64,000 nucleotides of DNA from Halobacillus ihumii. GTDB taxonomy: Bacteria > Bacillota > Bacilli > Bacillales > Halobacillaceae. The notes beneath the pieces were generated by a model. That model was not told where the DNA came from. It saw nothing but the letters and a program-made list of their open reading frames with translations, and ran no database searches. This document shows, piece after piece, positions 28,879 through 38,948 of the stretch; position 1 is the first letter of the stretch, and each line of letters opens with the position of its first letter. Made by a program: the position numbers and the translations under genes. Location of the stretch: assembly GCF_902726645.1 (NCBI RefSeq), contig NZ_CACVAO010000001.1:496001-560000 (forward strand), written 5' to 3'.

Positions 28879-30117
28879 TTACTCTTCATCAATAAGAGTA
28901 AGTTGTCTGGTTTTCTCCGCAACTTCTTCAGGATCTACGTGATGTCTAGCTACACCTGATTCCATAGCAGCTTGAGCTACACTAGCTGCTACAGCAGGGG
29001 CTACTCTTGGATCAAACGGTGCTGGAATCACATAATCCTCATGAAGTTCCTCGTCGCTTACTAAAGAAGCTATGGCTTCCACTGCAGCAATCTTCATCTT
29101 TTCATTAATCCGTGTTGCCCGGACGTCAAGAGCACCGCGGAATATTCCTGGGAACGCCAGCACGTTGTTCACCTGATTAGGGAAGTCAGAACGGCCCGTC
29201 CCAATCACGCGTGCGCCAGATTCCTTCGCATCTTCAGGCATAATTTCTGGTTCTGGGTTCGCCATGGCAAAGATAATGGAATCATCATTCATTTTAGAAA
29301 CCATTTCTTTAGAAAGGAGCCCTCCAACCGAAACTCCGATGAAGACGTCTGCGTCCTCCATTACTTCTTCTAAACTACCACTTAATTTATCCTTATTCGT
29401 AATTTTAGCTACTTCATCTTTTACATCATTCATTCCGTTCGGACGACCTTCATAAATTGCTCCCTTTGAGTCACACATAATAATGTCGCGAGCGCCAAAA
29501 TGGTAAAGCAATTTAATAATGGCAATTCCAGCTGCTCCTGCTCCGTTAGCCACTACTTTGATTTCAGAGAAAGACTTGCCGGTAATTTTTAATGCATTTA
29601 CTAATCCAGCTAACGTTACGATCGCTGTACCATGCTGGTCATCATGAAAAATCGGAATATTTGTTTCCTTTTTCAACCGGTCTTCAATGATAAAACAATT
29701 AGGGGCCGCAATATCTTCCAGGTTTACGCCGCCAAAAGTAGGCTCCATCAATTTAACTGTTTGAACAATCTCATCTATGTCTCTAGTATTTAAGCAGATC
29801 GGAAACGCATCTACACCGGCAAAACTTTTAAAGAGGGCTGCTTTCCCTTCCATTACAGGCAGGGAGGCTTCAGGTCCAATATTTCCTAAACCTAACACGG
29901 CAGATCCATCGCTAACGACTGCTACCATGTTCCCTTTCATTGTATAGTCATATACTGATTCTTTATGATCATAAATCTCTTTACATGGTTCGGCAACGCC
30001 GGGAGAATAGGCAAGGCTTAAGTCTTTTGAATTTCTAACAGGAACCTTTGAATTAGTTTCCAGTTTTCCTTTATTAGCACGATGTATGTGCAATGCTTCA
30101 TCACGCAAATTTGACAC
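28879..30117 (-). CDS. ytsJ: NAD(P)-dependent malic enzyme (YtsJ type)
   Basis: Decarboxylates malate to pyruvate with reduction of NAD(P). Short bacterial malic enzyme of 412 residues with SLAYSPGVAEPCKEI, metal-binding block FHDDQHGTAIVTLAG and the Rossmann motif GAGAAGIAI. No phosphotransacetylase domain is fused. The frame is open 46 codons upstream; GTG at 30117 follows AAAGGAG and starts SNLRDEALHIHRANKGK, matching the family. Confidence 0.95.
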   Translation of the reverse strand: MSNLRDEALHIHRANKGKLETNSKVPVRNSKDLSLAYSPGVAEPCKEIYDHKESVYDYTMKGNMVAVVSDGSAVLGLGNIGPEASLPVMEGKAALFKSFAGVDAFPICLNTRDIDEIVQTVKLMEPTFGGVNLEDIAAPNCFIIEDRLKKETNIPIFHDDQHGTAIVTLAGLVNALKITGKSFSEIKVVANGAGAAGIAIIKLLYHFGARDIIMCDSKGAIYEGRPNGMNDVKDEVAKITNKDKLSGSLEEVMEDADVFIGVSVGGLLSKEMVSKMNDDSIIFAMANPEPEIMPEDAKESGARVIGTGRSDFPNQVNNVLAFPGIFRGALDVRATRINEKMKIAAVEAIASLVSDEELHEDYVIPAPFDPRVAPAVAASVAQAAMESGVARHHVDPEEVAEKTRQLTLIDEE

Positions 30118-30343
30118 GAGTACACGCTCCTTTATAACAGATAGAATAAAGCCGATTTTGGTGGTCAGACCACTATTAACCTCTCCATTATAACAGATCG
30201 ATATGGGCTGTAAAGAATATGCACTAAAGCTATTCTTCCCAAAAAGAAGCCACAAGAAGGGATCGACTAATTTTACTTGAATCAGAAAAAAAGATTCAAC
30301 GATACTTTTAATTCACATCACTAGCATCTGGTTGGACGAGCCA

Positions 30344-33300
30344 TTATCGTAAAGCAACGGAAGATGGACCGAAAAACTCATGAAGTTTTCGTAAGCATTC
30401 TTCAGAAACAGTTAAAGAATAAGATTCACTTAATTGATACGTTTTACGGTCCTCAGACCGAAAGAGCAGTACTGGTGTTTCTCCTGGAAAGTAGGTCGAT
30501 AATTTATTCAATCTTGCCAATGTCTGTTTTTCTTCAGATAGGCTCGTTTTTATAAACAGTCTCCGTCCAGAATGATTCGTTTCCTCCTCGCCATCTAAGG
30601 GGAAAATTGAAGAAATCACCCATTGTTTACGCCCGTTTCGTTCTTCTACCTTCCCTTCTATAACGGCTAGCATTTGTTCCGAAATCCATTGTTTCGCACT
30701 TCGATAGATCTCCGGAAAAAGAACAGCGTCCATTTCTGCCGTTTCATCGCTAATTGTTAAGAACGACATTGGGTCCCCGCGCTTCGTCCTAATCTCTTTC
30801 AACTGTTCAATGACGACAGCTGATTTAACAGATTTTGCATCTGTTTTCCGAAGAACATCTTTTAATAAACTAATGTTCTGGCGAGTAAGTTGTTGACGGT
30901 GAACTTCAAGCGGATGCTCGGATAGATAGGTGCCTAATACTTCTTTCTCCATTGAAAGCTGCTGTAAAACAGGAAAAGGGTCGACTTTCAACATTTGCCT
31001 GCCCAAGTCCAAATCTGAACTGAAAAGTCCGGGCTGGTCTTGAAACTCTTTAAACAATTCCCCTTGCTCTAAAGCTTGATCAATACTGGCGAGCAGACTT
31101 GCTCGATTTTGTTGTAAGTCATCAAACGCACCTGCCATGATCAAGGATTCAATCACAGATCTTGTAACTTCTTTATTCCGCACTCTTAAACAAAAGTCAT
31201 TTAAATGTTTAAACGGGGCTGCTTTTCTGGCATTTAAGATTGCCTGAGATGCTTGAAATCCAACTCCTTTAATAGATAAAAAACCTAACCGAATTGATCC
31301 ATGCTCATCACGAGCATATATGTGACTTTTGTTGATGGATGGCCCTTTTAATGACGCCCCTAAATCTTTTGCCTCTCGTAAGTATATTGATAACTTATCC
31401 CGGTCCCCTATTGTTGAATTAATGAGTTCCGCTAAAAAATATGAAGGGTAATGTGCTTTCAGGAAAGCCAACTGATAAGAAATTTTACTATAGGCCACAG
31501 CATGACTGCGATTAAAGCCATAATTTGAAAACCTGACGATCCAGTCAAACAACTCATTCGCCACATTTTCAGCATAACCTATGTCTACCGCTCTCGTGAC
31601 GAATTGCTCTCGCTGCCGTACTAGAACCTCTCGTTGTTTCTTACTTACTGCCCGTCTCAATAAGTCAGCTTCTCCTAAGGAGTATCCTGCCATTTTCTGA
31701 GCGACTTGCATAATTTGTTCTTGGTATACAAGCACTCCAAAAGTGGACCATAAAATAGGCTGCAAATCTGGGTGAGGATAATCTACTTCCTCTATTCCAT
31801 GCTTTCTATTGATATACACTGGGATATATTCCATTGGACCAGGGCGATAAAGAGCGTTAACGGCAACAACATCTTCAAAATGACTTGGTTTTAATCGGCG
31901 AAGGACATCCTTCATCCCTTGAGACTCCAGCTGGAACACGCCATTTGTTTTTCCCCTCTGTAGCAGTTCAAATGTTTCTTTATCATCAAGTGGAATACCT
32001 TTAATGGAAAAGTCCGCATCTTTGTAATGCTGAATTTTATTTTCAATTTTTCTCATCAGCGTGAGGTTTCGAAGGCCAAGAAAGTCCATTTTTAACAGGC
32101 CGACAGCCTCGATGTCCCCCATAGCATATTGAGTAAGCTGAACATTACTTTGTCCTTGCATCAAGGCAGTATAATGTACAAGCGGCTGTTCACTGATGAC
32201 CACCCCCGCTGCATGGGTTGAAACATGACGCGGCAGCCCTTCCAGCTTACTCGCTAACTGAAACACCTTTTGTAAATGAGGAGACGAGCGAATGTATTCC
32301 TTTAGAGCAGCAGATTTCTGTACTTGCTGCCTTAATTTACTGGAGGAACCTCCTTTAATATGATTCAAGATAAAGGAAGCATCTCTGTGATCTACGTTCA
32401 TCGTTTTAAACAGCTCTCGGAGTACACTCCTTGAAGCAAATGTACCAAACGTACAAATTTGAGCAACATGCTCCCTGCCATATTTATTCGCTACGTATTC
32501 AATGACTTCATCACGTCTGTCATCCGGAAAATCAATATCGATATCAGGCATACTCAACCGCTCGGGGTTTAAAAATCGTTCAAAAAACAGTTGATATTCC
32601 AAGGGATCAACCTGGGTTATGCCTAATAAATAACTAACAATTGATCCAGCAGCCGATCCCCTCCCTGGTCCCGCTTCCATTCCAGCCTTCCTTGCATAGT
32701 CGATAAAATCCCAAACAATAAGAAAATAATCACTAAAATTCATAGACGTTATGACTCTCAGCTCGTGCTCCAATCTTTTTTCAGCAATCTCTTGGTTATC
32801 TGGATACTTATTATCTAATTCACTTTCACAAAGAAAGCGTAAATATTGAGCAGAGGATTTTCCGTCCGGTACAGGAAATGAAGGGATTAGCTGCTGGTCC
32901 AGTTCAATCTGGACGTTACAGGACTCTACAATGGCCTGGTTCGCTTCCAGAACTTCTGGCCACCAATCTTTATAATAATTTTCTACTTCTTCGGAAGGTT
33001 TTAAATATTGATGGGGACTGCTGAACTCTTCAGGCGTAAATATTCCATCACGATCAATGGCTCGCAAACATTCGTATGCCTCAACGTCATCCCGATCAAG
33101 ATACCGTACCTCATTCATCGCTGTCACAGGAATACCGCTTTCATTTGATAACTGTTTCAAAGGCTGATGAAGCTGCCTTTCTATGTGAACTCCATAATCT
33201 TTCACACCAAAAAATACTTCATCAAAGTAAAAACGCCAGTTTGTCAAGTCATCCCTAACGCTGTCAGTCATGCCATTAAGGATTGCAGATCCCCAAGAAG

Positions 33301-33673
33301 TTTCAGAAACAGCAATAATTGCAATGAGATGCGCGTGGGACAATGATATGTCCTCCAAGGATACCTCTTCAGACTTTTGCTTCAGTGAACTTATAGACAG
33401 CAGCTCCTGATAGCCCTGTTTACTTTTAGCAAGTAATACGACTGGGAAGAATTCTCCCTTATACCGTAGATGGATTCTCATTCCTAATATTGGCTTTATC
33501 CCTGCTTCAAGACAAGCCTTGTAAAAAGCAATGGCTCCACTCATTACATTGTCATCCGTGAGCGCAAGGGAAGTGAACCCGAGCTCTTTCGCTTTTTTTA
33601 CAAGAGAAGGGATTTGGATCGTGCTGTTCATTAGGCTGTATCCACTATGTACATGTAAATGTGTAAATGACAT
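30344..33673 (-). CDS. dnaE: DNA polymerase III alpha subunit DnaE
   Basis: DnaE extends RNA primers before handing over to PolC in Bacillus replication. Order: PHP domain beginning THLHVHSGYSL, the C-family polymerase core with catalytic aspartates in MPDIDIDFPDD, then helix-hairpin-helix and OB-fold domains toward the C-terminus. 1109 residues (B. subtilis 1115). ATG at 33673 has AAGGTGG 5 nt upstream; the GTG at 33682 overlaps that site. Confidence 0.97.
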   Translation of the reverse strand: MSFTHLHVHSGYSLMNSTIQIPSLVKKAKELGFTSLALTDDNVMSGAIAFYKACLEAGIKPILGMRIHLRYKGEFFPVVLLAKSKQGYQELLSISSLKQKSEEVSLEDISLSHAHLIAIIAVSETSWGSAILNGMTDSVRDDLTNWRFYFDEVFFGVKDYGVHIERQLHQPLKQLSNESGIPVTAMNEVRYLDRDDVEAYECLRAIDRDGIFTPEEFSSPHQYLKPSEEVENYYKDWWPEVLEANQAIVESCNVQIELDQQLIPSFPVPDGKSSAQYLRFLCESELDNKYPDNQEIAEKRLEHELRVITSMNFSDYFLIVWDFIDYARKAGMEAGPGRGSAAGSIVSYLLGITQVDPLEYQLFFERFLNPERLSMPDIDIDFPDDRRDEVIEYVANKYGREHVAQICTFGTFASRSVLRELFKTMNVDHRDASFILNHIKGGSSSKLRQQVQKSAALKEYIRSSPHLQKVFQLASKLEGLPRHVSTHAAGVVISEQPLVHYTALMQGQSNVQLTQYAMGDIEAVGLLKMDFLGLRNLTLMRKIENKIQHYKDADFSIKGIPLDDKETFELLQRGKTNGVFQLESQGMKDVLRRLKPSHFEDVVAVNALYRPGPMEYIPVYINRKHGIEEVDYPHPDLQPILWSTFGVLVYQEQIMQVAQKMAGYSLGEADLLRRAVSKKQREVLVRQREQFVTRAVDIGYAENVANELFDWIVRFSNYGFNRSHAVAYSKISYQLAFLKAHYPSYFLAELINSTIGDRDKLSIYLREAKDLGASLKGPSINKSHIYARDEHGSIRLGFLSIKGVGFQASQAILNARKAAPFKHLNDFCLRVRNKEVTRSVIESLIMAGAFDDLQQNRASLLASIDQALEQGELFKEFQDQPGLFSSDLDLGRQMLKVDPFPVLQQLSMEKEVLGTYLSEHPLEVHRQQLTRQNISLLKDVLRKTDAKSVKSAVVIEQLKEIRTKRGDPMSFLTISDETAEMDAVLFPEIYRSAKQWISEQMLAVIEGKVEERNGRKQWVISSIFPLDGEEETNHSGRRLFIKTSLSEEKQTLARLNKLSTYFPGETPVLLFRSEDRKTYQLSESYSLTVSEECLRKLHEFFGPSSVALR

Positions 33674-33913
33674 CGGGGCCACCTTCTTTCTACCTTATAT
33701 TATATGGAAGTTAGTCCACCTAAGAAAGCCTCCTGCATATTTCTCTAAAGCAAAGAATATTTTGAGTAATAAGTATATCTTTTCTTACATGAACCAATTT
33801 CATAATTCTCTACCTTTGCACTGCAAGGGGCTTGGTAAGTAAGAAAAGGATGCACCTCACAAGTCTACGCAAGTAGAAAATTTAAAAAATTTTATTAGAT
33901 AAGGCCCACATCT

Positions 33914-34002
33914 TGAAAAAACGATTCCGAATGTCTGAGTGGAGAGGGGGAGTTGGGTAAGGAGTCGCTTTCCCCCTCTCCCCCTTGCGATATGTTTTTT
34001 CA
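33914..34002. repeat. Nested palindrome in the dnaE-ytrH gap
   Basis: Outer arms TGAAAAAAC (33914-33922) and GTTTTTTCA (33994-34002) enclose inner arms GGAGAGGGGGA (33941-33951) and TCCCCCTCTCC (33971-33981); all pair perfectly. It is not next to a stop codon of either gene as a terminator would be. The rest of the 33674-34337 gap before this point holds only AT-rich DNA with no feature that I can support. Confidence 0.6.
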
Positions 34003-34085
34003 GAATCATCACGACCTTTACATTTGCTGTAATGCAATTATTCAAAAGACTTTCTCAAAGAGTCCGTTCCGATTTTTATTAAGGT

Positions 34086-34253
34086 GGTTCCGTTGCTCTG
34101 ATTAACGAAATGAGGGGTGGGAAACTGCGAGACTCCTACGGGAAAGGAAAGACTAGCGAGACCCCGGAGGTCACAGACCGAGGAGACTTGCCGTCTTCCC
34201 CGTGGAAAGCGAGTGGTTTCCCACCCCCATTCTCATATTAAAAATACGGAACC
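34086..34253. repeat. Bacillaceae-type intergenic repeat, second copy
   Basis: Outer arms GGTTCCGT (34086-34093) and ACGGAACC (34246-34253) enclose inner arms GGGGTGGGAAAC and GTTTCCCACCCC. Between them lie GCGAGACTCCTACGGGAAA and CCGTGGAAAGCGAG, the characteristic arms also seen (in reverse) at 746-847. It occupies the space upstream of ytrH. Confidence 0.7.
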
Positions 34254-34337
34254 TTAATCAAATTCAACAACAGGACGATAGTGGAGCAATTGGAATAGAA
34301 AGTGATTTATCAGTCTTTATTTTGTTAAGGAGCCATT

Positions 34338-34718
34338 ATGAAATTGACTCACGAAAATAACTTTTTAAGAAAGAGGGACGAGATGGAAGAGGAAAGGCTT
34401 ATCGTATCTATGATCCAATGCTTTTTTATTGCTTTTGGTGTGATAATGGGCGGAACATTAATCGGCAGTATCGGCAGTTTCCTCACCGGCGAAGCACCTC
34501 TGACATCGATGTATAGAATTGCAAAAGCACTAAGGATCTGGGCAATAGTAGCTGCAATTGGAGGAACGTTTGATGCCATCAGTAATTTTGAAAGAGGAAT
34601 TTTTGACGGTTCAACATTTGACTTATTCAAACAGGTAATGATTATCGTCTCAGCAATGGGAGGTGTCCAAGCTGCCCTTCTACTATTCGAATTCCTGCTT
34701 GGTGAGGAGGTTACTTAA
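34338..34718 (+). CDS. ytrH: Sporulation membrane protein YtrH
   Basis: 126 residues with three hydrophobic segments (about 23-48, 63-82 and 100-120) and the family block ALRIWAIVAAIGGTFDAISNFERG. YtrH and YtrI are sporulation proteins of the mother cell in B. subtilis. ATG at 34338 has AAGGAG 5 nt upstream; ATG at 34383, behind GAGGG, would give a 111-residue form nearer to the usual length. Its stop overlaps the ytrI start. Confidence 0.88.
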   Translation: MKLTHENNFLRKRDEMEEERLIVSMIQCFFIAFGVIMGGTLIGSIGSFLTGEAPLTSMYRIAKALRIWAIVAAIGGTFDAISNFERGIFDGSTFDLFKQVMIIVSAMGGVQAALLLFEFLLGEEVT

Positions 34719-35221
34719 TGTACATTCCTCCCCAGGTTAGAAGTACCGAGTGGCGACGCTTCTACGCAGGCATGGTATTTGGGATCATCATCGGATATTT
34801 ACTATTCGTATTTATCAATGGTCAGTTACAGGAGCAATTGGTGGAAGAAAACATTGAACTATCGACGAAGCTTAAGGATGCAGAAGCTAAATATGAAAAT
34901 CTGCTTAACGCCGAAGAAGAGGAGGAGGAAGAACATAAAGAAGGACTGACCGTACAAGAAATTACTGTTGAATTTCAGAATGCCAAGGATTTGGAAGTGG
35001 ATAAACTCACACAACATCAGCTCTCCTCTATGGTGAAAGATCAATTAACATCTGTAACCGGCAGCAAAATTGAAGAAATTTCCCGACAAAGAGAAATAAT
35101 TATCTCTGCGATAGAAAACAAGCAGTTCAAAGTCGACGATTTCATCTACCACTTAACCGTTGAACAACTAGTTATCGCAAATGAGCTCCTGATCAGCTTA
35201 TCCATTGAGATTGATCATTAA
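34718..35221 (+). CDS. ytrI: Sporulation protein YtrI
   Basis: One N-terminal membrane segment (about 17-36, FYAGMVFGIIIGYLLFVFI) is followed by a coiled coil with an acidic run of glutamates (about 65-75) and a C-terminal alpha/beta domain. 167 residues fits YtrI. TAATG overlap with ytrH shows translational coupling; both are on the plus strand and end at a shared terminator. Confidence 0.88.
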   Translation: MYIPPQVRSTEWRRFYAGMVFGIIIGYLLFVFINGQLQEQLVEENIELSTKLKDAEAKYENLLNAEEEEEEEHKEGLTVQEITVEFQNAKDLEVDKLTQHQLSSMVKDQLTSVTGSKIEEISRQREIIISAIENKQFKVDDFIYHLTVEQLVIANELLISLSIEIDH

Positions 35222-35260
35222 AGTGTCAGCAGGTTCATTGGTTCCTGCTGACACTTTATT
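35221..35260. terminator. Bidirectional terminator between ytrI and nrnA
   Basis: AAAGTGTCAGCAGG and CCTGCTGACACTTT pair perfectly around 10 nt, with A/T runs on both flanks, between convergent genes. Confidence 0.9.
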
Positions 35261-36209
35261 ATGAACGAAACGCCCGACAAACAGCCTCTAATTCTTTGGC
35301 GATTTCGTCTGTTTCCTCCCACGAATATGCAGAAGCCCCTGCCGCCATCGGGTGTCCGCCTCCATTATGGTTAGCGGCAATTGTATTCACAACAGGTCCT
35401 TTGGAACGCAGCCGCACACGAATTACGTCTTCTTCCTCCACAAAAAAGGCCCAAGCCAGAATTCCTTCAATATCTCCAAGCAATCCCACGAGAGCACTTG
35501 TTTCTGTTGGTGTCACGTTGTGTTTTTCAAGTATTTCCTTGGGGAGACGCACTGTACTATACCCTGCTTCGTTTAAGGTAAAGTTTTGAAGCACATATCC
35601 TTTTAATTTAGCCACATTTATAGAGGTCTTGTACATATTATTATACAACTCAGGTCGATCGAAGTTATAGTTAACAAGCTCAGCAGCTGATGTTAACGTA
35701 TGGTTCGTTGTACTAGGGAACAGAAAGCGTCCAGTATCACCGACTATTCCAGCATACACCAACCTTGCTGCTTGATTATTAAATGTAAACCCTAAGTCAG
35801 ATGTCTCCTTATAAAACGTGTAAACCATTTCAGATGTAGAACTGGCATCTGTATTCACCCAACTCCTGTCACCATAATCATCTACGACCGGGTGATGATC
35901 AATTTTAATTAGTTTATCGCCTTTCTTATACCTCTGATCATCAATGCGCGCTTGATTCGCTGTATCACAAACAATCACAAGCGCTCCCTCATAGTCCTTA
36001 TCTGAAACCTCATGCATTTCTGCCAAAAAATGAAGGGAAGGCTCATCTTCGCCTGTGATCATCACTTTCTTCGAAGGAAAACTATGCTGTATCATTTCAG
36101 CAAGGCCCGCCTGAGAACCAATTGCATCTGGATCTGGACGCACGTGGCGATGTATGATAATCGTTTCATAATGTAGTATAGTTTCGGCAATCTCTCTTAT
36201 TAACATCAT
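35259..36209 (-). CDS. nrnA: Bifunctional oligoribonuclease and PAP phosphatase NrnA
   Basis: Degrades nanoRNA (2-5 nt) and 3'-phosphoadenosine 5'-phosphate. DHH-DHHA1 family: manganese-binding motifs HVRPDPDAIGSQ, VCDTANQ and DHHP are present, and the C-terminal substrate domain ends with NHNGGGHPMAAGAS. 316 residues (B. subtilis 313). Starts at the first of two ATG codons behind GAGAGAGGG. Confidence 0.96.
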   Translation of the reverse strand: MMLIREIAETILHYETIIIHRHVRPDPDAIGSQAGLAEMIQHSFPSKKVMITGEDEPSLHFLAEMHEVSDKDYEGALVIVCDTANQARIDDQRYKKGDKLIKIDHHPVVDDYGDRSWVNTDASSTSEMVYTFYKETSDLGFTFNNQAARLVYAGIVGDTGRFLFPSTTNHTLTSAAELVNYNFDRPELYNNMYKTSINVAKLKGYVLQNFTLNEAGYSTVRLPKEILEKHNVTPTETSALVGLLGDIEGILAWAFFVEEEDVIRVRLRSKGPVVNTIAANHNGGGHPMAAGASAYSWEETDEIAKELEAVCRAFRS

Positions 36210-36333
36210 TTCAACCCTCTCTCTATCATTCCTATTTTAATTAAAACACAAAAGTAAGTGTGATAGGTAGCAAAACCATGTGAAACAAGCTACAATTAAT
36301 GAGTAACTATTTATCATCAGGAGTCGATTTAGA

Positions 36334-36630
36334 TTGATCATTTTCCCAATTATTATCCTTATCTCATTTGTGCTTTATATTTACTATAAAGTAATGCTTG
36401 TAAAGTCTCGCGATCCTTTAGAACAATCTTATATGAACAGTAAAGCGAAGGTCTTCCTTGGAATCTTTGTTTTTTTCTTCGGGATCAACCAATACCTTTA
36501 TTATGAAACTCAACTTTCGTTGTTTATTGGTATTCTATTCCTTGTAATAGGTGGTTTCCAATTTCGACTCGGCGTAAAAATGACACGCCATTACCGAAAT
36601 GAATATAGAAAACACCGTGTTTCCTCCTAA
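36334..36630 (+). CDS. ytpI: YtpI-like small membrane protein
   Basis: 98 residues with three hydrophobic segments (about 1-18, 38-55 and 62-80) and the family-like FFFGINQYLYY. Function unknown. The start is TTG at 36334 with CAGGAG about 10 nt upstream; the leading residues IIFPIIILISFVLYIYY make a plausible first membrane helix. It lies on the plus strand between minus-strand nrnA and ytoI. Confidence 0.82.
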   Translation: MIIFPIIILISFVLYIYYKVMLVKSRDPLEQSYMNSKAKVFLGIFVFFFGINQYLYYETQLSLFIGILFLVIGGFQFRLGVKMTRHYRNEYRKHRVSS

Positions 36631-36649
36631 GTTCACTATTCTTATCGAG

Positions 36650-36702
36650 AAACAGCCGGCTCCATAGATACGGATGGCGATCCGTTTTGAGCCGGCTGTT
36701 TT
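36650..36702. terminator. Bidirectional terminator between ytpI and ytoI
   Basis: AACAGCCGGCTC and GAGCCGGCTGTT pair perfectly; an inner pair ACGGAT / ATCCGT adds a second hairpin. T residues follow on either strand. Confidence 0.85.
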
Positions 36703-38014
36703 ATCTATCTATAAGCTGAGCCATTAATAATGCCTTACCGACGATAGACTGATCATGGTGTACCTCTACATCCACTTTGGCAAACTTCCTGCCCACTTCC
36801 AGTATCTCAGGCTTGATCTCAATTTCACTCTCTAATTGGACGGGCTTTATGAAAAAGACAGATATGTTTTCAACTACCAAATCTCCTTTTTTATGCTTAG
36901 TCAGCAATCTGCTGGTAGATTCCGTAATAAGCGAGGTAAACACCCCATAGGACATAGTCCCAAGCTGATTGGTCATTTGTGGAGTCACTTTTGTTTTTAA
37001 TGAGTACTCCCCATTTTCCGTTTCCCCTAACTCAAGCTGGCTTGTGATGAGATCATCAATGGTTTCTCCCACTTGAGGCTGGCGCTGAATTTGCTGAAGC
37101 GCTTTTAATACATCCTGTCTTGAGATAATCCCTTGAAGCTTATGTGCCGGGTCAACGACAGGCATAAGTTCAATCCCTTCCCAGACCATCATATGGGCTG
37201 CATTAGCTAAAGACGTCTTCGTATGAACGATCATCGGATTCTTCGTCATTACCTTATCTATTCTAATCTGCTTTTCCTTTCCAATCACGTCCTTAGACGT
37301 AATCATCCCAACAACCCGATTCTTTAAATCCACTACAGGGTATCGGCTGTGCAATGTTTCTTCATTCAACCGATGCCAGTCTTGCACACAATCTTTCGTT
37401 GTTAAAAATTTTGCTTCATCGAAGGGTGTATAAATGTCATTAACTAACACAATTTCCTTTTTAATAAGCTGATCATAGATGGCACGATTGATCATGGCAG
37501 CAACCGTAAATGTATCGTAACTCGTTGAAATAACAGGCAGTTTCTTTTCATCAGCAAGCCGTTTAACGGCATCTGTGGTATCAAAACCGCCAGTAACCAA
37601 CACTGCTGCTCCTTCTTTTACTGCGAGCTCATGAGCGTTCGTCCGGTTTCCAACAATCAGAAGCGAGCCGGCTTCCGTGTAACGCATCATGGCATCCAGC
37701 TTCATAGCTCCGATGACAAATTTACTTAACGTTTTGTATAACCCTTCCCGCCCTCCAAGCACTTGACCGTCTACTATGTTAATAATTTCAGCAAAGGTTA
37801 ACCGTTCAATGTTTTCTCTTTTCTTTTTCTCAATCCGGATCGTCCCTACGCGTTCAATCGTACTGACAAGGTCCTGATTTTCTGCTTCCTTAATCGCACG
37901 GTATGCAGTTCCTTCACTTACATTTAGAGCTTTTGCAATTCCCCTCACTGAGATTTTACTTCCAACCGAGAGGGAGTCTATATGGTCCAGAATCTGCTCA
38001 TGTTTGGTAGCCAT
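36701..38014 (-). CDS. ytoI: YtoI-like regulator with HTH, DRTGG, CBS and hot-dog domains
   Basis: 437 residues in the order helix-turn-helix (1-60), DRTGG domain (about 70-180), paired CBS domains (about 195-315) and a C-terminal hot-dog thioesterase-like domain (about 335-437, with FIKPVQLESEIEIKPEILEVG). CBS pairs usually bind adenine nucleotides. The target genes and ligand are unknown. ATG start behind GGTGAGG. Confidence 0.9.
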   Translation of the reverse strand: MATKHEQILDHIDSLSVGSKISVRGIAKALNVSEGTAYRAIKEAENQDLVSTIERVGTIRIEKKKRENIERLTFAEIINIVDGQVLGGREGLYKTLSKFVIGAMKLDAMMRYTEAGSLLIVGNRTNAHELAVKEGAAVLVTGGFDTTDAVKRLADEKKLPVISTSYDTFTVAAMINRAIYDQLIKKEIVLVNDIYTPFDEAKFLTTKDCVQDWHRLNEETLHSRYPVVDLKNRVVGMITSKDVIGKEKQIRIDKVMTKNPMIVHTKTSLANAAHMMVWEGIELMPVVDPAHKLQGIISRQDVLKALQQIQRQPQVGETIDDLITSQLELGETENGEYSLKTKVTPQMTNQLGTMSYGVFTSLITESTSRLLTKHKKGDLVVENISVFFIKPVQLESEIEIKPEILEVGRKFAKVDVEVHHDQSIVGKALLMAQLIDR

Positions 38015-38198
38015 TTTTCCTCACCAATCTTTCTAACTGTACTAGTAACTTAATTGCTGATTGTTATTATACTAGTGATACAGTTTAACCGCAATTTTCA
38101 CAACATAAACAAAGGAATATCTTCTCAACCATACTTTTGTAAAGGAATTACAGCGGCTAATGTGAAAGTTCGTCTAAATTTATTAGCTGATAACCCAC

Positions 38199-38227
38199 AA
38201 AAAGACCCGCGGAATCTCCGCGGGTCC
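38199..38227 (-). terminator. Terminator after ytkL
   Basis: GACCCGCGGA / TCCGCGGGTC pair around a short loop and lead into CTTTTTG on the minus strand. Confidence 0.85.
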
Positions 38228-38236
38228 ACCTATCCT

Positions 38237-38917
38237 TTATATCTCAATTGTATCGCCTGGTTGTAACGCTTTTCCTTTGCCCGGTTTCACTTTCGAAGCA
38301 AAAGCTTCCCCGTCCTGCTTAATTAAATCGAAGGTGTTGTAGTGAATAGGAACTACCTGTTTCGCATTGAGCCACTCTGCAGCAGTTAATGCATCCTCAG
38401 GTCCCATTGTAAAGTTATCTCCAATTGGAAGGAATGCCAGGTCAATATCATTTCGTTCGCCAATCATCTTCATATCTGTAAACAATCCGGTATCCCCCGC
38501 ATGGAAAATCGTTTTTCCTTCAATGGTTAATAAAATTCCGGTGGGCATTCCTGTATAAACAATCGTGCCATCCTCTTCCGTATAAGAGGAACCGTGGAAT
38601 GCCTGGGTGAATTTCACTTCCCCAAAGTCAAATTGCTTACTGCCTCCAATATACATTGGATGGGCATTTAACCCTTTACTGCCTAAATAGGAGGCTAACT
38701 CAAACGGAGCAATGATTTGTGCCTCACAGCGATTTGCTATCGAGAAAGTGTCCCCCACGTGATCATTGTGACCATGTGTTAATAAAATGACATCAGCTTG
38801 TACATCCTCAGCATTTAAATCGGTATTGCCATTGTCAGAAATATGGGGATCAAACAAGATTGTTTTCCCATGAGTTTCAACTTTTACAACAGAATGTCCA
38901 TGATAAGATATTTTCAC
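38237..38917 (-). CDS. ytkL: Metal-dependent hydrolase, YtkL/UPF0173 family
   Basis: Metallo-beta-lactamase fold with the di-metal motif [10 protein letters not shown] and further ligands in HAGDTG and IPIHYNTF. 226 residues is the family length (227). The substrate is unknown. GTG start preceded by AAGGAGTG. It lies 31 nt downstream of the aminopropyltransferase-like gene and may be transcribed with it. Confidence 0.93.
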   Translation of the reverse strand: MKISYHGHSVVKVETHGKTILFDPHISDNGNTDLNAEDVQADVILLTHGHNDHVGDTFSIANRCEAQIIAPFELASYLGSKGLNAHPMYIGGSKQFDFGEVKFTQAFHGSSYTEEDGTIVYTGMPTGILLTIEGKTIFHAGDTGLFTDMKMIGERNDIDLAFLPIGDNFTMGPEDALTAAEWLNAKQVVPIHYNTFDLIKQDGEAFASKVKPGKGKALQPGDTIEI

Positions 38918-38948
38918 ACTTACACTCCTTTTTTACCTTTTACCCTCA

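Noticed and set aside
33857..34045. 62-codon frame in the dnaE-ytrH gap
   Set aside because: It is made of palindromic repeat DNA and lacks a proper ribosome binding site.
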